Shown in pieces: positions 44,510-58,000 of a stretch of 64,000 bases of DNA. Numbering within the stretch: the first letter of the stretch is position 1; each line of letters begins with the position of its first letter. The stretch covers positions 4,526,001 through 4,590,000 of the forward strand of contig JAGUCH010000001.1 in assembly GCA_019096065.1 (NCBI GenBank), given 5' to 3'. The notes beneath the pieces were generated by a model. That model saw only the letters and a list, made by a program, of their open reading frames with translations, was not told the DNA's origin and made no database searches. Source of the stretch: Paracyclopina nana. Its lineage: Eukaryota; Arthropoda; Copepoda; Cyclopoida; Cyclopettidae. The translations under genes and the position numbers were made by a program.

Positions 44510-47500
44510 GAGGTCGAAAAAGTGGTCTAATTGAAGCTATGAAAAGTGAGTAAAAATGATCAGTTCTGAAATAGGAGGCTTAAGTAAAACGCAATTTAAT
44601 GGAAGGAAAAAATTTCCTTGGTAGGTGAACACAGCATTAATAGTCTTTTCTCAAGTGTGCATTTCAGGCCCATTGTTTGCCAACTCAAGTGATGATTTAT
44701 TTACTAAGATGGCTTCAACTGATAATTGTTTCATCGATTGACTATGTATGGCGATCTTCAGATGAAATCTCATGCAAAATCAGCTCAATGGCAAAAGCAC
44801 TGTGTGGCAACAAACCTGAAAGAACTTCAGTTCAGCCCAAAAAAGGGCTTTACGGGTCACCTTTGCACACTGTTCTCCTCAAAGAAGGCATTGTTCAAGA
44901 GCCAAGCTAAAAATAAGCTAAGATACGACCGGCTTCAAATATGAGATTGTAGTTTCGATAAAAAAATGTACTTAGCATAGTAGTAGGCCTCATTTTTCTG
45001 GGCATTTGCCCAACGTAGCAGCATATCAAGCACGAAATCTAGTCCAAATGTGCAGCAGAGTAAAACAAACTTGTGGTGTTACTGAGCTGGATCACCATCT
45101 ACGTTGCTTTAACAAAATATTCCGCCAAAATGGCTCAATAGCAATTAGTATAGTATGGGACAAAACTTGCTCGAGTATGAAGAAGAAGGCCATTTTTGAA
45201 TCTGACGAGCAAGCCAGCAAACAGAGCAAATCGAATCTTTGGTCAGTCATTCAAATAAAGAATATCTTGGCTTGAGAACCCATACTGAGCCAGAGACATT
45301 TTACATATGGGCCTAATGAGTAGGCCCAAAGTACTCAGGCGAGTGCACAGCCCACATTTATTGAGGAAAGTTTTGAGATTCGCCCACGAAAAGCAATGTC
45401 TTGTCTCTCAGAGGAAGAATAAGGCCTCATTGGATTAGGCTTATTTTAGGCCATAAGTCAAGTGTGTGAGCCTGCATATTTTTTACCTTGGTCACTCTGA
45501 CAACGCATGATCAGATTTGTGGCTTAGCCGAGTGACAGTAGGAAAGAGGCCTAATAAAGTGACATTCTTTATTAGGGAGCCGCAGACTTGATGAATGTGG
45601 CTTCAATCCCAGCTGAATCTGCAAGATTTTTCACTTCATTTCACACACATCAAAGTCCCCAACAAGAGGATGTCGATTAACGCTGCAGCTACGGACGTCT
45701 GATGATGTCACATAACTTTGCCTTCAGCAAGTTTTTGGGCAGAAAAGTGTCAATAGCATTCTAGCATTCCATCGGGCAAAATGCAAGACTACGTACGATT
45801 TGGGCAATAGGAAAAACAAACAATTGTCCACTTTAACATTTACGGATGCAATTCAGCTTCTTCAGTCAGCACTGAGCAACAGCTCTTAAAAAACGCCGCG
45901 CTGTTGCTCAGGAAAATCTCGAAAGAACGTTAAAAGGGGCTTAGCTAAAAGGCTAAGGATGACAATGACAAAAAAGCAGATGCCATATTAAAGGATTTGA
46001 TTCATGGCAATTCGCCCAGAGTGCATCTGCAACTGCGTCTGAGTCGATTAACCTTTTCTAAACCCAAGGGTCGATTTCTGCTGTTGCTGAAACTCGACGA
46101 CTTTCTTTTTTTCTCATGACTAAAATTACACAAACCCATAGCATTAGCCGTAATACGCATATGCTATATGCCTCGAGTTTCTCAAAATTGCTGAGGCCTG
46201 CTACTACAGTTTTATAATGGTGGTTAGAGTGAAAGCAGAAATTCATGAATTTTCACTCCTAAAATTCCCCGCATTTTTTGGCATTTTTCGCTTGCCACAT
46301 TTTCACCCATTAATCTCTTTTTAAAGACGAAGGAAAGAAAGAAAAAAGTCAAACACTAGCACTCAAGAGTCTTTAGCTGAAATCATCATGAGATAAAATA
46401 GGCTTGAAAGCCTCGTAATTTCCGACGGCCAACTTCACAAAGATGCAGTATGGCGACATGATAGTACGAATTTGATCGCCGCCTTTTTCATGCCCGCTTC
46501 ACCCCGCTGTGCAACGGCAACAAGAGTGTCACTTAAAGCACGCCAAAAAAATCGGTCAGGCGAAATCTTTCTGCTGTGAAAATTAAAAAAAGCATCTTTT
46601 TGACTCATTCAATTGGCAGCTAACAAGACAAATGATGGGCTCAAGACGTAAAAAATACGACACGTGCACACTGAACCGCCGCCTGCATGCGGTCCGCCCC
46701 AAAGCAAACAAGCACACAAATAGTGACCAAGATACGGGCGAAAAAGAGATTTTCGCCGCAGTGTGGCCCTTTTTAGCTATGCTCGTTGCAAGCAAAACAA
46801 TAATTTGTCCCATAGACCTTTTGAGTAATTGCTGTCACAATAGAGGAAAAGATTATGGAAATTATCATTATCATCATGTTCACCTTGGCCAATCAATGTT
46901 CAATTGAAGATAAATGTGTGTGTGTGTAGGACCTCAGTGCAAAATGAAAATTCTCAAAAGTGAATAGCCAGTTTTGACTATGCTATGATGGATGCGCAAT
47001 GCATGCGAAAAGTTCATGGGATGATTGCAGGCAAAACTCTAATCACATGCCAGTGAAAAGAAAATAAAGCTCCCATACTATTCACATTTAGGAAAAAGGA
47101 TCAATGCATGGAAAGTGAAAGACTTAAAAAAGGCATTTCAATTTCAAGATTTGCGCTCACTTTTCGGATTTCTTCCAGCTGCGCAATTCAATTTCAATTT
47201 GGCGACCATTAGCAATAATGGACGCAAAATGCTCGACAGTATCAATTACAGTGTCATAATTGATAATAAGTAATCATTTATGAAATGCTACTGGGAGAAA
47301 TAATTTGATTTGTGGTCTTTGCAATTCGCTGCTGCTAGTGCACATGACATGTGTATGGTACACGAATTGTGCAGTCTGTAGATTATTTGCTCAGAAGGCT
47401 CACCAGTTTTGTCGTAACACAAAAGTTTTTTTTTAAATATAGCCTCGTAGAGGTACCAGCCATTAAAAAAAATTTAAACTCTTTTTTATTTGTATGAACA

Positions 47501-50500
47501 GAATCATTTATCCCCTCAGAGAGCAAATATGTCTGATTGTGCTTGGCTAGCATGCAACCTGATAGTTAGAGATTTGCGATATTTGCGCTTTGCTGTGTGT
47601 GCGTACCCAAATTGCAGTACTCGTGTTCATCCTTGCACTGAACACTGGCCTCAAAGGGCCAAAAGAAAACTGCAACTGGGATTCTTCTTGAAATGTCTCT
47701 GAGCAAATAATGCTAATTTACCCCAGGTCATTAGGGCTTTGGGGCCTTGTTCACCCCAAGTGGTTTCAGTGATTATTATTCTGCATGACTGGGTCAAATG
47801 CCCCAGAGGAAATTAATGTAATGTGTTTTTGCCATTTTCAATTTATAATGGGCGTCGATTGGCCTAGGAGTGCAAAATAATAGCCGCATTCGTTGCCATT
47901 CAAATTGCTTAATCAGGCACAGAAGTAATTTATCTTGTTGTTTTTTAGGCAGAAATCTGCTAAGAAAAAGGCTGCTACTATTTTTCCGATTGTAAAGTTG
48001 GCGCGTGTGAATTTGAGTCTTATGTTTAGGAGCCTGATCGATTCCGCGTCTATCCTAAGCCACTTTTAAGGCACGTTTTCCATATTGGTGCACATCTTTT
48101 TGAATCTGCACAAAAAGGGACTCCATGATGCAGAATGCTTAAAATGAAGACTTTTCCCTGTTTTATGCCTATTCATGTCATGTCATAGGTAACAATCCTT
48201 TACAAAAATGCCGTCTTCATAATGTTGAAAGAAACATTGATGATGCTTGCAGCAAGGCTTGGAACTCATTATGGCCATCTATCGACCATATGGACTTGAC
48301 AAGGCGGAATAAAAAGTGACGCAGTTAATGCATTCGCCCTATAAGCCAAGGAAAAAAACCAGAATCTAAAATACTTTGCAGTAGCTGCTTACTTATAGTT
48401 CAGAGGCCAATTATCCTTTATTTCGCTCGTCTTTCAAAGCTAGATTGTATTTAGGGGCTTTAACTTCCAAAGAGGATTTTGTGTAGAAAAATAGCACGTC
48501 TCTAGAGCTGAGCAAAGAATTGCTTTCTATAATGCGGTTTGTGAGAAGGAAGAAGAATTATGGCTGTTGTTGTTCCACCGTGTATGGTTTTGTCATCAAG
48601 CCGACTTTGGCGTTAATACAGTGCGGAGTACAACACTCGACTTCTGAGTATGAGGAGGAGGTGTGAGCAATAAATAAAGTGAAGAAAATCTCATCGTTTA
48701 TCTTCAGTTCCAGCCAACGCCATATTTCCGACTCCCTTGCAATTCGATTACGAATAGAATGTCAAACTCGATAAATCTCAGATTTGAGAGCCCCAACTGA
48801 TCCACTGACCGGAAATGAACTTGTCAAGTTTCTTTTGAAAACAGCTCAAATAGAGTCAAAGTTTTAAAGGCTTGAGCGGGTTTTCTGAAGCAACTTACTC
48901 TCTTTATGTGGCACTTTTTTAGGCTCGTCTTTGGCGCTATATTGCTTTTAAAAGTGCAATATTTAAGAGAAAGTCGACCGGAATGCAGATATTGTCACCT
49001 ATTAAAAGCAAGGCCCGAGGTGCTCATTTGAGCATGCAAAAATGTAGAAGGGCCTATTGAGAGCTGATGTAGTGGAAATCGAGCCAAATTTGATTAATAG
49101 TTAGAGGGGGAGTAGCGCCAAAATCTTGCCATTTTACATTCAATTTTTCGATTCAGTTCGCAGACATATTTGAATGATCTTTTGAATGAGAAAAATCAAA
49201 GGAATTTTCTCGCATTCGGGGGGAAATTGCATGGTAACAGCATGTAGTGGAAACAAAGATACGAGAGAGCACTTATTTGTCCAGGCCTTTTTGCATAAGT
49301 AGATTCCCCACAGTGTACCTCAATCAGGGTGTTACTGAGCGCGACGCGAGCAATGCATCACAATGCAATCTAAGAAAAATGGCATCATTCAGCGCGGTAT
49401 CAAGAACCGTCAATCAACTTTCCGGCCATTTAGTTGTTTTGCCACTTTGAAAAGTGCAAGGGCCAGCTCTTTATTTGCACTCTGCCTGCTTACTAGCTAA
49501 AAGCCCACTTTTTGCGCAGCTGTTATTCAAAGGAGACCTTCTACGCTCGATCGGCATTTTACTGCAAAAATTCCTGCTTAATGTGCCTCTCAGATAAATC
49601 TTGATAGCAATTACTTAGCAATCGCCATTAGCACTACCATATGATGACAAATAGTGGCATGATCTCATTCCTCCAACTAGAGAGCAGGTTTTGCCAGGGC
49701 AAAAAATAAATAAAATATATATTTATCTAATGGCCCTCATTAGACCTTTCAATAGAGCTGAAGGGGACATTAACATCAAATCACACACACACTGAGATTT
49801 GGCGCATGAAAAAAAAATCGAAAAATGAGCCCATAAACTGAAGTAACGTCATCGCAATAATTCTGCGGCCAACGTCATTTTCATGCCGCGTCTTTGAAAT
49901 TGTGGAGCCCCATTGTGCGCTGGAAATCGTGTATTAAGAAAAGGGGAGACTCAGCTGCTGATGTGACAGATTTGCACTTGTTGATAATGGCAGCCCGAAA
50001 GTAAAGTAAACACCCCCCATGTACGAGTTGCAGCTACAGCTCCCTTTCCTTCTCCAGATAATGGAATCCCTTTATTCCTGATTGGGTTTTATGCCACGCT
50101 GCGCGAGGAGGCCACACTTTTAAGGGAATGTTTTCTCTCATTGCATTCTCTGCTGATAGGTGATACCAATATTCACTTAACGCCTAAAGACTCGTACTGA
50201 TGCAAAAAGACTCGCTTTTCCTTCAAGTACCTTACTGAGCTACTATTTTAGTAGTCTACTTGCAAATGGGTGACGAGTGTTTGCCAAAGGCCAATATGCG
50301 TTTTCTAGACGTCTCAAAGAGGCCTTGATTGCCCTATTTTTAAGAGGCTTCAACTTCTGTGCTTTCAGACAGCTAAAAATAGTAATACAACTGAGCTTCT
50401 GCCACCACATGCAATGCTCTAAATCGTACTTATATAGACAGTTTTTAAGTTGACATTTGAAAAGAGAGCCACAAGGAAAATAATCCCTTTCACCACATCA

Positions 50501-53500
50501 ATCAGGATTGAGGACATAAGAAGAGAGGCACATCTTTCTTGTGTAGGCCTCTAGTGTTGTTTCTGAAGCTTACTAGTGTCTCTCGTCCTATTTTCCATGG
50601 CTTACATTGCAGGATGCCATTATCATCATCTCGTGAGAATATGCAAACCAAAGCAAATGTGAGGGCGGCTCACGATGGGGTAAATATTGGCTAAAACGAC
50701 ACCTCAACTCATGATCTTTTCTCTGGCATATTTTGCCATGCATCTTTTAGCGCAGCTGAGCCATAAAATTGATAATCTTTTTTTCTAATCGTATGTCAAC
50801 AGTGCTTACAGATTTGCACACTTCTTCGAGCTTTTGCTATGTCATAGTTGGAACTGCCCCAATTCGGCTTGGTAATTAGGGGAAAAAATTCAAAGTGCGG
50901 CACTGAGTGACTGACCGTGGTCACCGATGCACTTCATATTAATCAAATAGTGCAACAATAGGCACTGAGGGATAAAACAGAGAAAACTTCAAATTATTTG
51001 CTCTTTTATAAACTTTGAAGTAATGATTTGGACATTTCAAAATGTGCTTTTTTCGGAAATTTGACCCAATGTGAGAAAGGGTCAAATGCCTTGGTCGGGT
51101 TAATCACCAATATTCGATTCTTTTCACTCGTTTTCCATCGTGACCATGCACTCAGACATTCACTCTATTTTCATATAAATGATTTTTCGGATAATTACTA
51201 TGCTGCTCCATAAAAGCAGCATAAAACAGCTTAGCTTGGCTGTTTTTCACGGTAGACGAAGTAGCAGCAAGAATTCCAAGCACTTTTCGTGAAAACATTT
51301 AAACCTTCCGTGAGAATTCGAAAAAAAGGGAAAAAACACCTTCTTCTTTTTGGCGTATCGAGAGGTGCCAAAAGATTTTTGCTTGGCAAACTTAGCATAA
51401 GCCATTTTTTCCATGAAAAAGAAAATGTTCTGAGTTTGCGCGCCAAAATCTCTGCGCTCACCTCATCTATCAAAAGTGTCATTTCCAAACATGATCAAGA
51501 TGAGATGTTCTATAGCCAATAATGACTTAACTTGGTCAATATTCTCAAGAATCATGGGACCCAATGTGTCATGCTGGTGTGGGCCTCTTTCAGCCAGAAT
51601 AAACTCAATTATCTAAAAAGCCAAGTTGGGCCTACTGATGACTCATAAAGCAACAAAGGTGGAATTATTTTGGGTGGGCTAAAGGAGCTATACACTCAGT
51701 CCAGGTTTTGGTTCAACATTTGCAGATAGGCATCAGTTGAAAAGATGTAAAAAAGGTCTGACCTAATGGAAAAATTAGGAAAGTTGTCAATCCAATTTTG
51801 GGCCCATTTTTCCCATTCTGCCCACGAAACAGGCTCTTTGACACATGATGCCCAGGCCTAATGCTACGTCGAGTGAGCTTGCAGTGAGGCAATTTTATGC
51901 ATTTCTTGGTGAATGCCCAGCAAGGAGCTCAAGATAAGTTCATCACTTTTTTGATGGTTTCTGTCTCTGACCAACAGCTTTTCCCCCGAGGTCGTTTGAC
52001 AAAATCTTAACAATTCCCTGCGGCAAAATTGCCCCTCAACTCTATTTGACTAAGGTGGTAATTCCCAGCTGGACACAAAAAGGTATGCTCATATCTACAT
52101 ACATTTTTCCAGACTTGGAATTCATGCCAGGAATGGAAAAATAATCTTTTGTTTCCTAAATGAGTTAGCCAAGAACAAATTGATTTTGACAGGTGTATGG
52201 TAGCTGCTGTTTTTGGATAATTAAAGGGAAAACTTGGCAAAAAGTAGACAGACTTTTTTCCACTCAAGCTGGCACGATTTTCTAGAACTACTAAACGTTT
52301 TTGAAGATGTCAACTTCTGGCCTACCTTTCAAATTCAGGCGATTTCACAACTTTTTCCGGCACAAATCATATTGATAGCACACGACGACGATGATGGGTA
52401 CTTTTGGCCAAAATTCAACTTTTTTAAAACTTGTTTGTTGATGTCTGCTGATGACACGCGGACTAACAAGGTCGCAACTTTTAGCTCGCTAGCTACACAA
52501 CCTAGCGTGCTTGTAGTCACAAGAAAAACAGCATCATTGTAATGCCATTCGATGCAATCGTCTTCAAGCTTTAAAAAAGGCATGACTGGAACACGATTTT
52601 TGAGAGTGCCTCGAGTCGTTCTTGATTTGATGATCATGATCCAATCTGATCTGTAAAAGTGGTTGCTTTTGTGACAAAAGCATCTCCATCCTTATCTAAA
52701 AATGGGATCATCTTGGAGAAGAGAGCGCAAAAAATGAGCTATACAAATAACCACTACGACTCAATCATGCCAATTACTGCTTGTACTTTATGCTGAGACA
52801 TCCTTAGCTGCCAAATAACATATATCCAAAGCTAAATAACTGAGACACTAAGTCAGTATTTCTTAGCACATCAGTGGTTTTCGATGAAATAAAAAACCTT
52901 AACAATTTCAATTTATAAAATACCAACAAATAACTGGTTTTCTTGGCAACAATTCCCACCGTGCATAGACTTTGTTTAATCCTCTTTGAAATCGTGTCCT
53001 AGTGAAACTTTTGGTGTCAGCTGAGACCAACCACCACGAAATAAATAGCATTCCAAAGCCCATTCAGGCAAGGATTTTGACGACGCTGCATCTATTAGCT
53101 AAAGGGGAGGAAAATGATGACAAAAATAGGGAGGAGCTGACCCTGTGCACCTGCGGTTTTCTCACCAAAAAACTGGATATTTTGACGATACAGCCCCGTG
53201 GAGACGAGCCTTCCCATCCTCCTTGTAGAAAACACGGCCATATTGCCAATTTCACTCTTTTCACTTTTTTCAAATGTTATCCCACAGTGGAGTCATGCAA
53301 ATTTCTGTCGCAAAATCTGCCATTGTCATGAAAAATGCTAATGGTGGCTTGCCTTATGCCCGCTCATGTCATGTTAGTTTTCCTTGCTAAAATGTGCAAT
53401 TTATGGCATACTATGATGCTCACAACAGCCAATACGTTGAGTGCAAAAACGGGCCAGGCTTCCTAAATATTTGCGTAGCTTAGGAAGCAGTCACAAGTCT

Positions 53501-54799
53501 GGACTTTGGGAAGCTGATGGAAGGAATTTTTCCTTGTGGCACGATCATACAATTTTCATCCAAAAATAGCATATTGGGCAAACTCGAGTCCTTCGAATGT
53601 CCATCTGGTTTGCCTGCTTTTGTTCGATAACATTTTTTAGCTATTTCAAAGAATTTTTCCTAATTCAAGTTCCGTCAGGAAATCTCGATATAATATATTT
53701 TGGTTGCATGTGCTATCATCAAAGCAAAATACAAAACTATTGGTCGTGCCAGACACAACATAGTAAAATGCGCCGAAATTCAATTCAGGTTTGGCTTGCA
53801 CTTTGCATTGATTCGTAGCAAGAGCCTTTGAAAGCGTAAGTTGGACTACATCATTTAATAAGAGTTTTCGGCTAAGTACTCATCATATGACAAGATTGAA
53901 GTCCATTAATCAGGCTTTTTGGGCCTATAATTTACAGGCACTGTTTTCAGCTTAAAAAACACGCGTGCAAGTTTTCATAACTATCAAGGAGTACACCTTA
54001 ATAATCCTTACCTTATTATTTTTAAAAGATATTTGAGGCCCCCTAGTCCAAGACTGCAACGCAAGGTTGATCATTTTCTGTCCTTTTTTCCGGAAAAATC
54101 TCAGTCTTCACAGCGTAAGTAGCAAAACGTAAGCACTACGCAAGCTGTAAGGCTGGACGCGCGAAATAGAATCGGGCGCTCGGGTGTTCAGGTCACTCGG
54201 CATTTGCCCGGCACGCATGAGTCACCAGTAGGCACATTTCAACGGGCGGAACGAGCCTTTAAAATTAGGGCCACTACAACCAAGTCCAACGCAAGGAAAT
54301 ACGAAATAGCTTGATTTTAGAACATCAACTAGTTCAAATGTTGGCTAAAATATCTAAGATATTTCCGATTTTCATTTTGCGTAATAAGCGTGCTCGAGTT
54401 ACTTTCTTTTTTCTCCGAGTCAAGAATTTCGCCAAAGCCATCAATGCTTGAGCTAAAAACCGCTCCAGCTGTAATCAGCTGAATTCTTAATCAAGCGATT
54501 TAGTGCGAATTGCAAGTTCTAACTCCTAATTTTGGAGAGATCGATGCAAGGCTGCTTCCTTAAAAAAGTGAACCATGACGCAGAAAACTACTCGTTTCCA
54601 AGGAGCTAGATAAGTAAGCACATTTTGAATTTTGCCCGTTTCTTCTCAAAAATCAAGGAAGATGATCCACCTATTCAAGATTTAGCACCGCGCTCCCACA
54701 TAGTAATTCCATTTGGATGCCTTTACCACATTGTTTTCTAAGAATTCATTTCGGAGCTACAATGAAGGATTTATGAGCTCCCACAAGGGGCGAAACTCT

Positions 54800-55080
54800 G
54801 CTCAAAAAATAGGCAAAGAGCTACGCGGCTTTTGAGGCTTTTGCGGAGGTTTTCGTGCCGTTTCTCCCAGAGTGGGCGAACGTTTGTCTGCGGCGCGTTC
54901 AAGCTACTTGGAGTTTTGACTCTTGAAGCTCGAATCGCGGATGACTACTCGCGGCGTTTTTCGTTTCACCAGTCTCAGACGGAACTTGACACCAAGAACA
55001 GGTTAATAAAAAAGCACAACGCAACGTGAATGGCACCGAAATTGGACAGCATCAACATGGAACATCTCCCCTGCAAATAG
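54800..55080 (+). promoter_or_regulatory. Candidate CpG-rich first exon/promoter of the FMRFaR-like gene
   Basis: From about 54100 and most strongly 54820-55020 the DNA has many CpG (GCGGC, GTCTGCGGCGCG, CTCGCGGCG), unlike the surrounding desert. It ends at a textbook donor (AAATAG then GTAAGT) at 55080/55081. The next strong plus-strand acceptor before a gene is TTTTCTCTTTGCAG ending at 60064, 190 bp before the GPCR start codon. A 5' noncoding exon with a 5-kb intron is therefore proposed. No transcript evidence is available. Confidence 0.35.
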
Positions 55081-58000
55081 GTAAGTAAACCACGCTACTA
55101 TTGCAGCTCCTGCAAAAATTACTACCATCAAAATCGCGAGGATTGAGACGAGTCATCCTCGGTGTACTCAATGTCACTTTTGGCATTTTCTGGTGGCGCC
55201 ACCGACAAAAGAAATTAATTGCCAACTCATTAGGCTTGACCTATGCGGCTGCAGATTCATCACTTTGTCACTTTAATGCGCGATAAATCTACGTGCCTTT
55301 GAAACATTTGACAATCCTCTTTGGCTCTGCGTGAAATATGCGCGTATTCGTGGGACGTTTATGCTATTTTTTGTGTCGCAGATTTTTATCTGCCTCAACA
55401 ACAGCTTGACTCGGTGACATATGCTAGTGTTTCGCGTTTTTTGTGAAAGCCCTAATGGCTTTAGAACAACGGACCGTAAAATGAAATCACCACACACTTA
55501 ACGATGATCTGATAGCCAATTTGGCATTTCCAGCAAAAAATGTAAAAAATAACCGAGGTGACAGTGCCTATTAGCCGGTTAGTGAAGCGCGCGAGCTGTA
55601 ATTGACGCGAAAAGTCGCCATGCCATGTCAAATTCGATCGAGCCACGTCACAATTGATGCAAAGTGCAGCAGGGAAAGGACTTTGAATGACCCTTCTTGA
55701 AATACAAGGCAATCACAGTTGCTTGTAACTGATAAGCTCTGGCGATGATGAATTGCTCCATGTGAGGTCGGTCAGTCAGTCAGGTTTTTTTCTTTGAAAA
55801 AATATCTGAAATGCCAAATAGGGTCACGTGATTGATGCGAGCCCCCCAATAACTCATTATAAATTTTTTTTATCATTCTCACTTCTCACAAGAGACTTCA
55901 TTTCGCGTTATTATTATTATTATTATTATTATTAGCAGGTGAACTTGGCTGCCCGTCAGAAAATTCATCCGCTATTAGAAGTTTGAATTACGACTGGGTC
56001 AGTCTAAAATGCTTGTTTGTTGTCACTTTAGGGGTCTGAGAGCTTTTTTCGCCCTTCATTTATGAGTGAGGACAAACCCTTTTCTAGCAGATATCTGTGA
56101 TGGCATCTCGCAGAGTGTAAAAGGGCCCTCCTCATCTCCTTATTCTTCTGCAGTTCAATCATAGAGCTTTGTAAATGGATACTAACTTGCGTACAAGTGA
56201 GAACTAACTCTGGAGCGAGGAGTACTCTCAAGTGAAGTGTAATGGGCCTATGATGCTTGCAATTCGAGAATCATCCAAGGAGGGCCTTTTTGCCAAAGTG
56301 GCCTTCTTTCTAAATGCATTATCTCCGCTGCTGTCGGTACTCGAGGCATTTTCCTGCTAAAAACAGGTCACTCCGCGCTGAAAGCGTTTCCTTTCACACC
56401 AAAGTGGCAGGAGATGATGCGCGCCACGAAGTGTGTGTGACAAGTCGAACTCTTTTTTCAATCATTGTTGAGCACTTGAAAAATGGGCTCATTAAGGCCA
56501 ATCACAAATCCGCCCATTGCTTTGTAGACCATCCCACCTAACAAGTACAGCATCTGAAAAGTGGGTATGTAGGATATATAGGATCAGCTGATCTGGGTCT
56601 TGCAGATGAGTGTATGTAGCCATCCCTAGCTGCGTTTCACAATTAGTGGCACTTTTTTGCTGTCGTCAAACCCCTTCGGTTTAGAGGAGATTTTTTGCCT
56701 GGAAATGCCGTTTTTGTATTGAGTGTCCCATTTGAGTTGGCCGCACCATTGGGAAAACCTTTTGACGTTTCAGTCGCATTCAAACTCGAGACTTTGGTGG
56801 CCTAATTAAAAGCTCGAATCCAAATTATCTGGCGATGTGGTAATAAACAACGCCCAATTTTAAGAGGTGTGCAAAAATGCTACGCGCACGAGATTGCTGC
56901 ACAAAAATTGCGGTCAATTGTTTTCAAGCCTCCAAGAATTGTGCGCGAGCTGCTTCTCTCTCAGTTTTCCTTGAAGGTAAACAAGCTTGAGTGAAAACTG
57001 AGATGTGAAATTTTCGACAAATTTTTCTTGTGCGCTGCTAATTTTTCCATTTTTCTGCTGCTCGCTTATAGGCAAAAGGTCAGCAGGAAAAATCATTCCA
57101 GAATCACGCGAAATGAGCATCGTCCGGTCGTGGGCTGCCGAACAAGTTCATTAGCACATATTACGCTTGGCACCTGTTGTTATTGTTGTTATGATGATAT
57201 ACGTTCGTAAATTGTTCAAATCCAGGATGGGGCCAAGTTGTGCGAGACACAAAAGCATCTACTATATAGCAGCAGTATTCACATTCCAATGGGAGAGAAA
57301 AGTCAATGGGAATGTTGTGTCAAACTCGGTTTAAAGTTGTCTTTTTCCATCTAGGAAAAGCACTTCTGTTGCTTCTCTCGCTATGAAAAAATGAGGCTAG
57401 TGGGCGAAAAAAGCCTACTTTTCTTAGCTTGATGTCTACTAGCATATTTGATTAAGTTGACCTTTTTCTGCTCCGTATTTCGTTTGTCGCCTCACTGTGC
57501 AAATGCAACTGCACTGTCGAGCACGATTTATTTGTGTGACAAGATCTAGACTAAATAACGTGATTAGGCCCACACATTGTCTCGTTTTCTGGCTCTTTTA
57601 GCATGAAACATCTTTTGTTAAAGAGCTCATGACATGACCTATTGTCAGGATATTGAGCAAACAAAACCCCAGAGCCAACAAAAGTTGAAATGGCTGTAAT
57701 AGTTCCATTTAGTGAATTCCGTATGTATTTTCAAAGCCATCAAACGTTGTCGTCGAAATTATGCAAATGAGGAATAAAAGGTGCTGGCCGTTGTACCACA
57801 AAAAGCATCATCTCTTGGCACAATTTGGACATGTTTGATTTATTGGTGTGAAATTCACATCTTGGCACTTGTTCACTCGGAAAGGAAAATCAAAATGAAT
57901 TCAGCATTCCTGTGATAAGGATCTGTTCAAGTAACCATGGTATGTGCTCACATTAAAATCGCCTCAATTTGGACAAATGGGCCATTCTTCTCGTTCACGG

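Larger units (their letters stand above)
40660..54750. other. Large gene desert with scattered regulatory-looking motifs
   Basis: About 14 kb without a supportable coding exon. A 128-codon plus frame at 40710-41096 has no family resemblance. Visible structure: three CRE-type octamers at 42410-42458, a perfect 20-bp palindrome at 44490-44509, a (TG)n tract at 46914-46927, and many CCATAAA/TTTATGG heptamers. Part of this DNA could be regulatory sequence of the flanking genes. Confidence 0.5.
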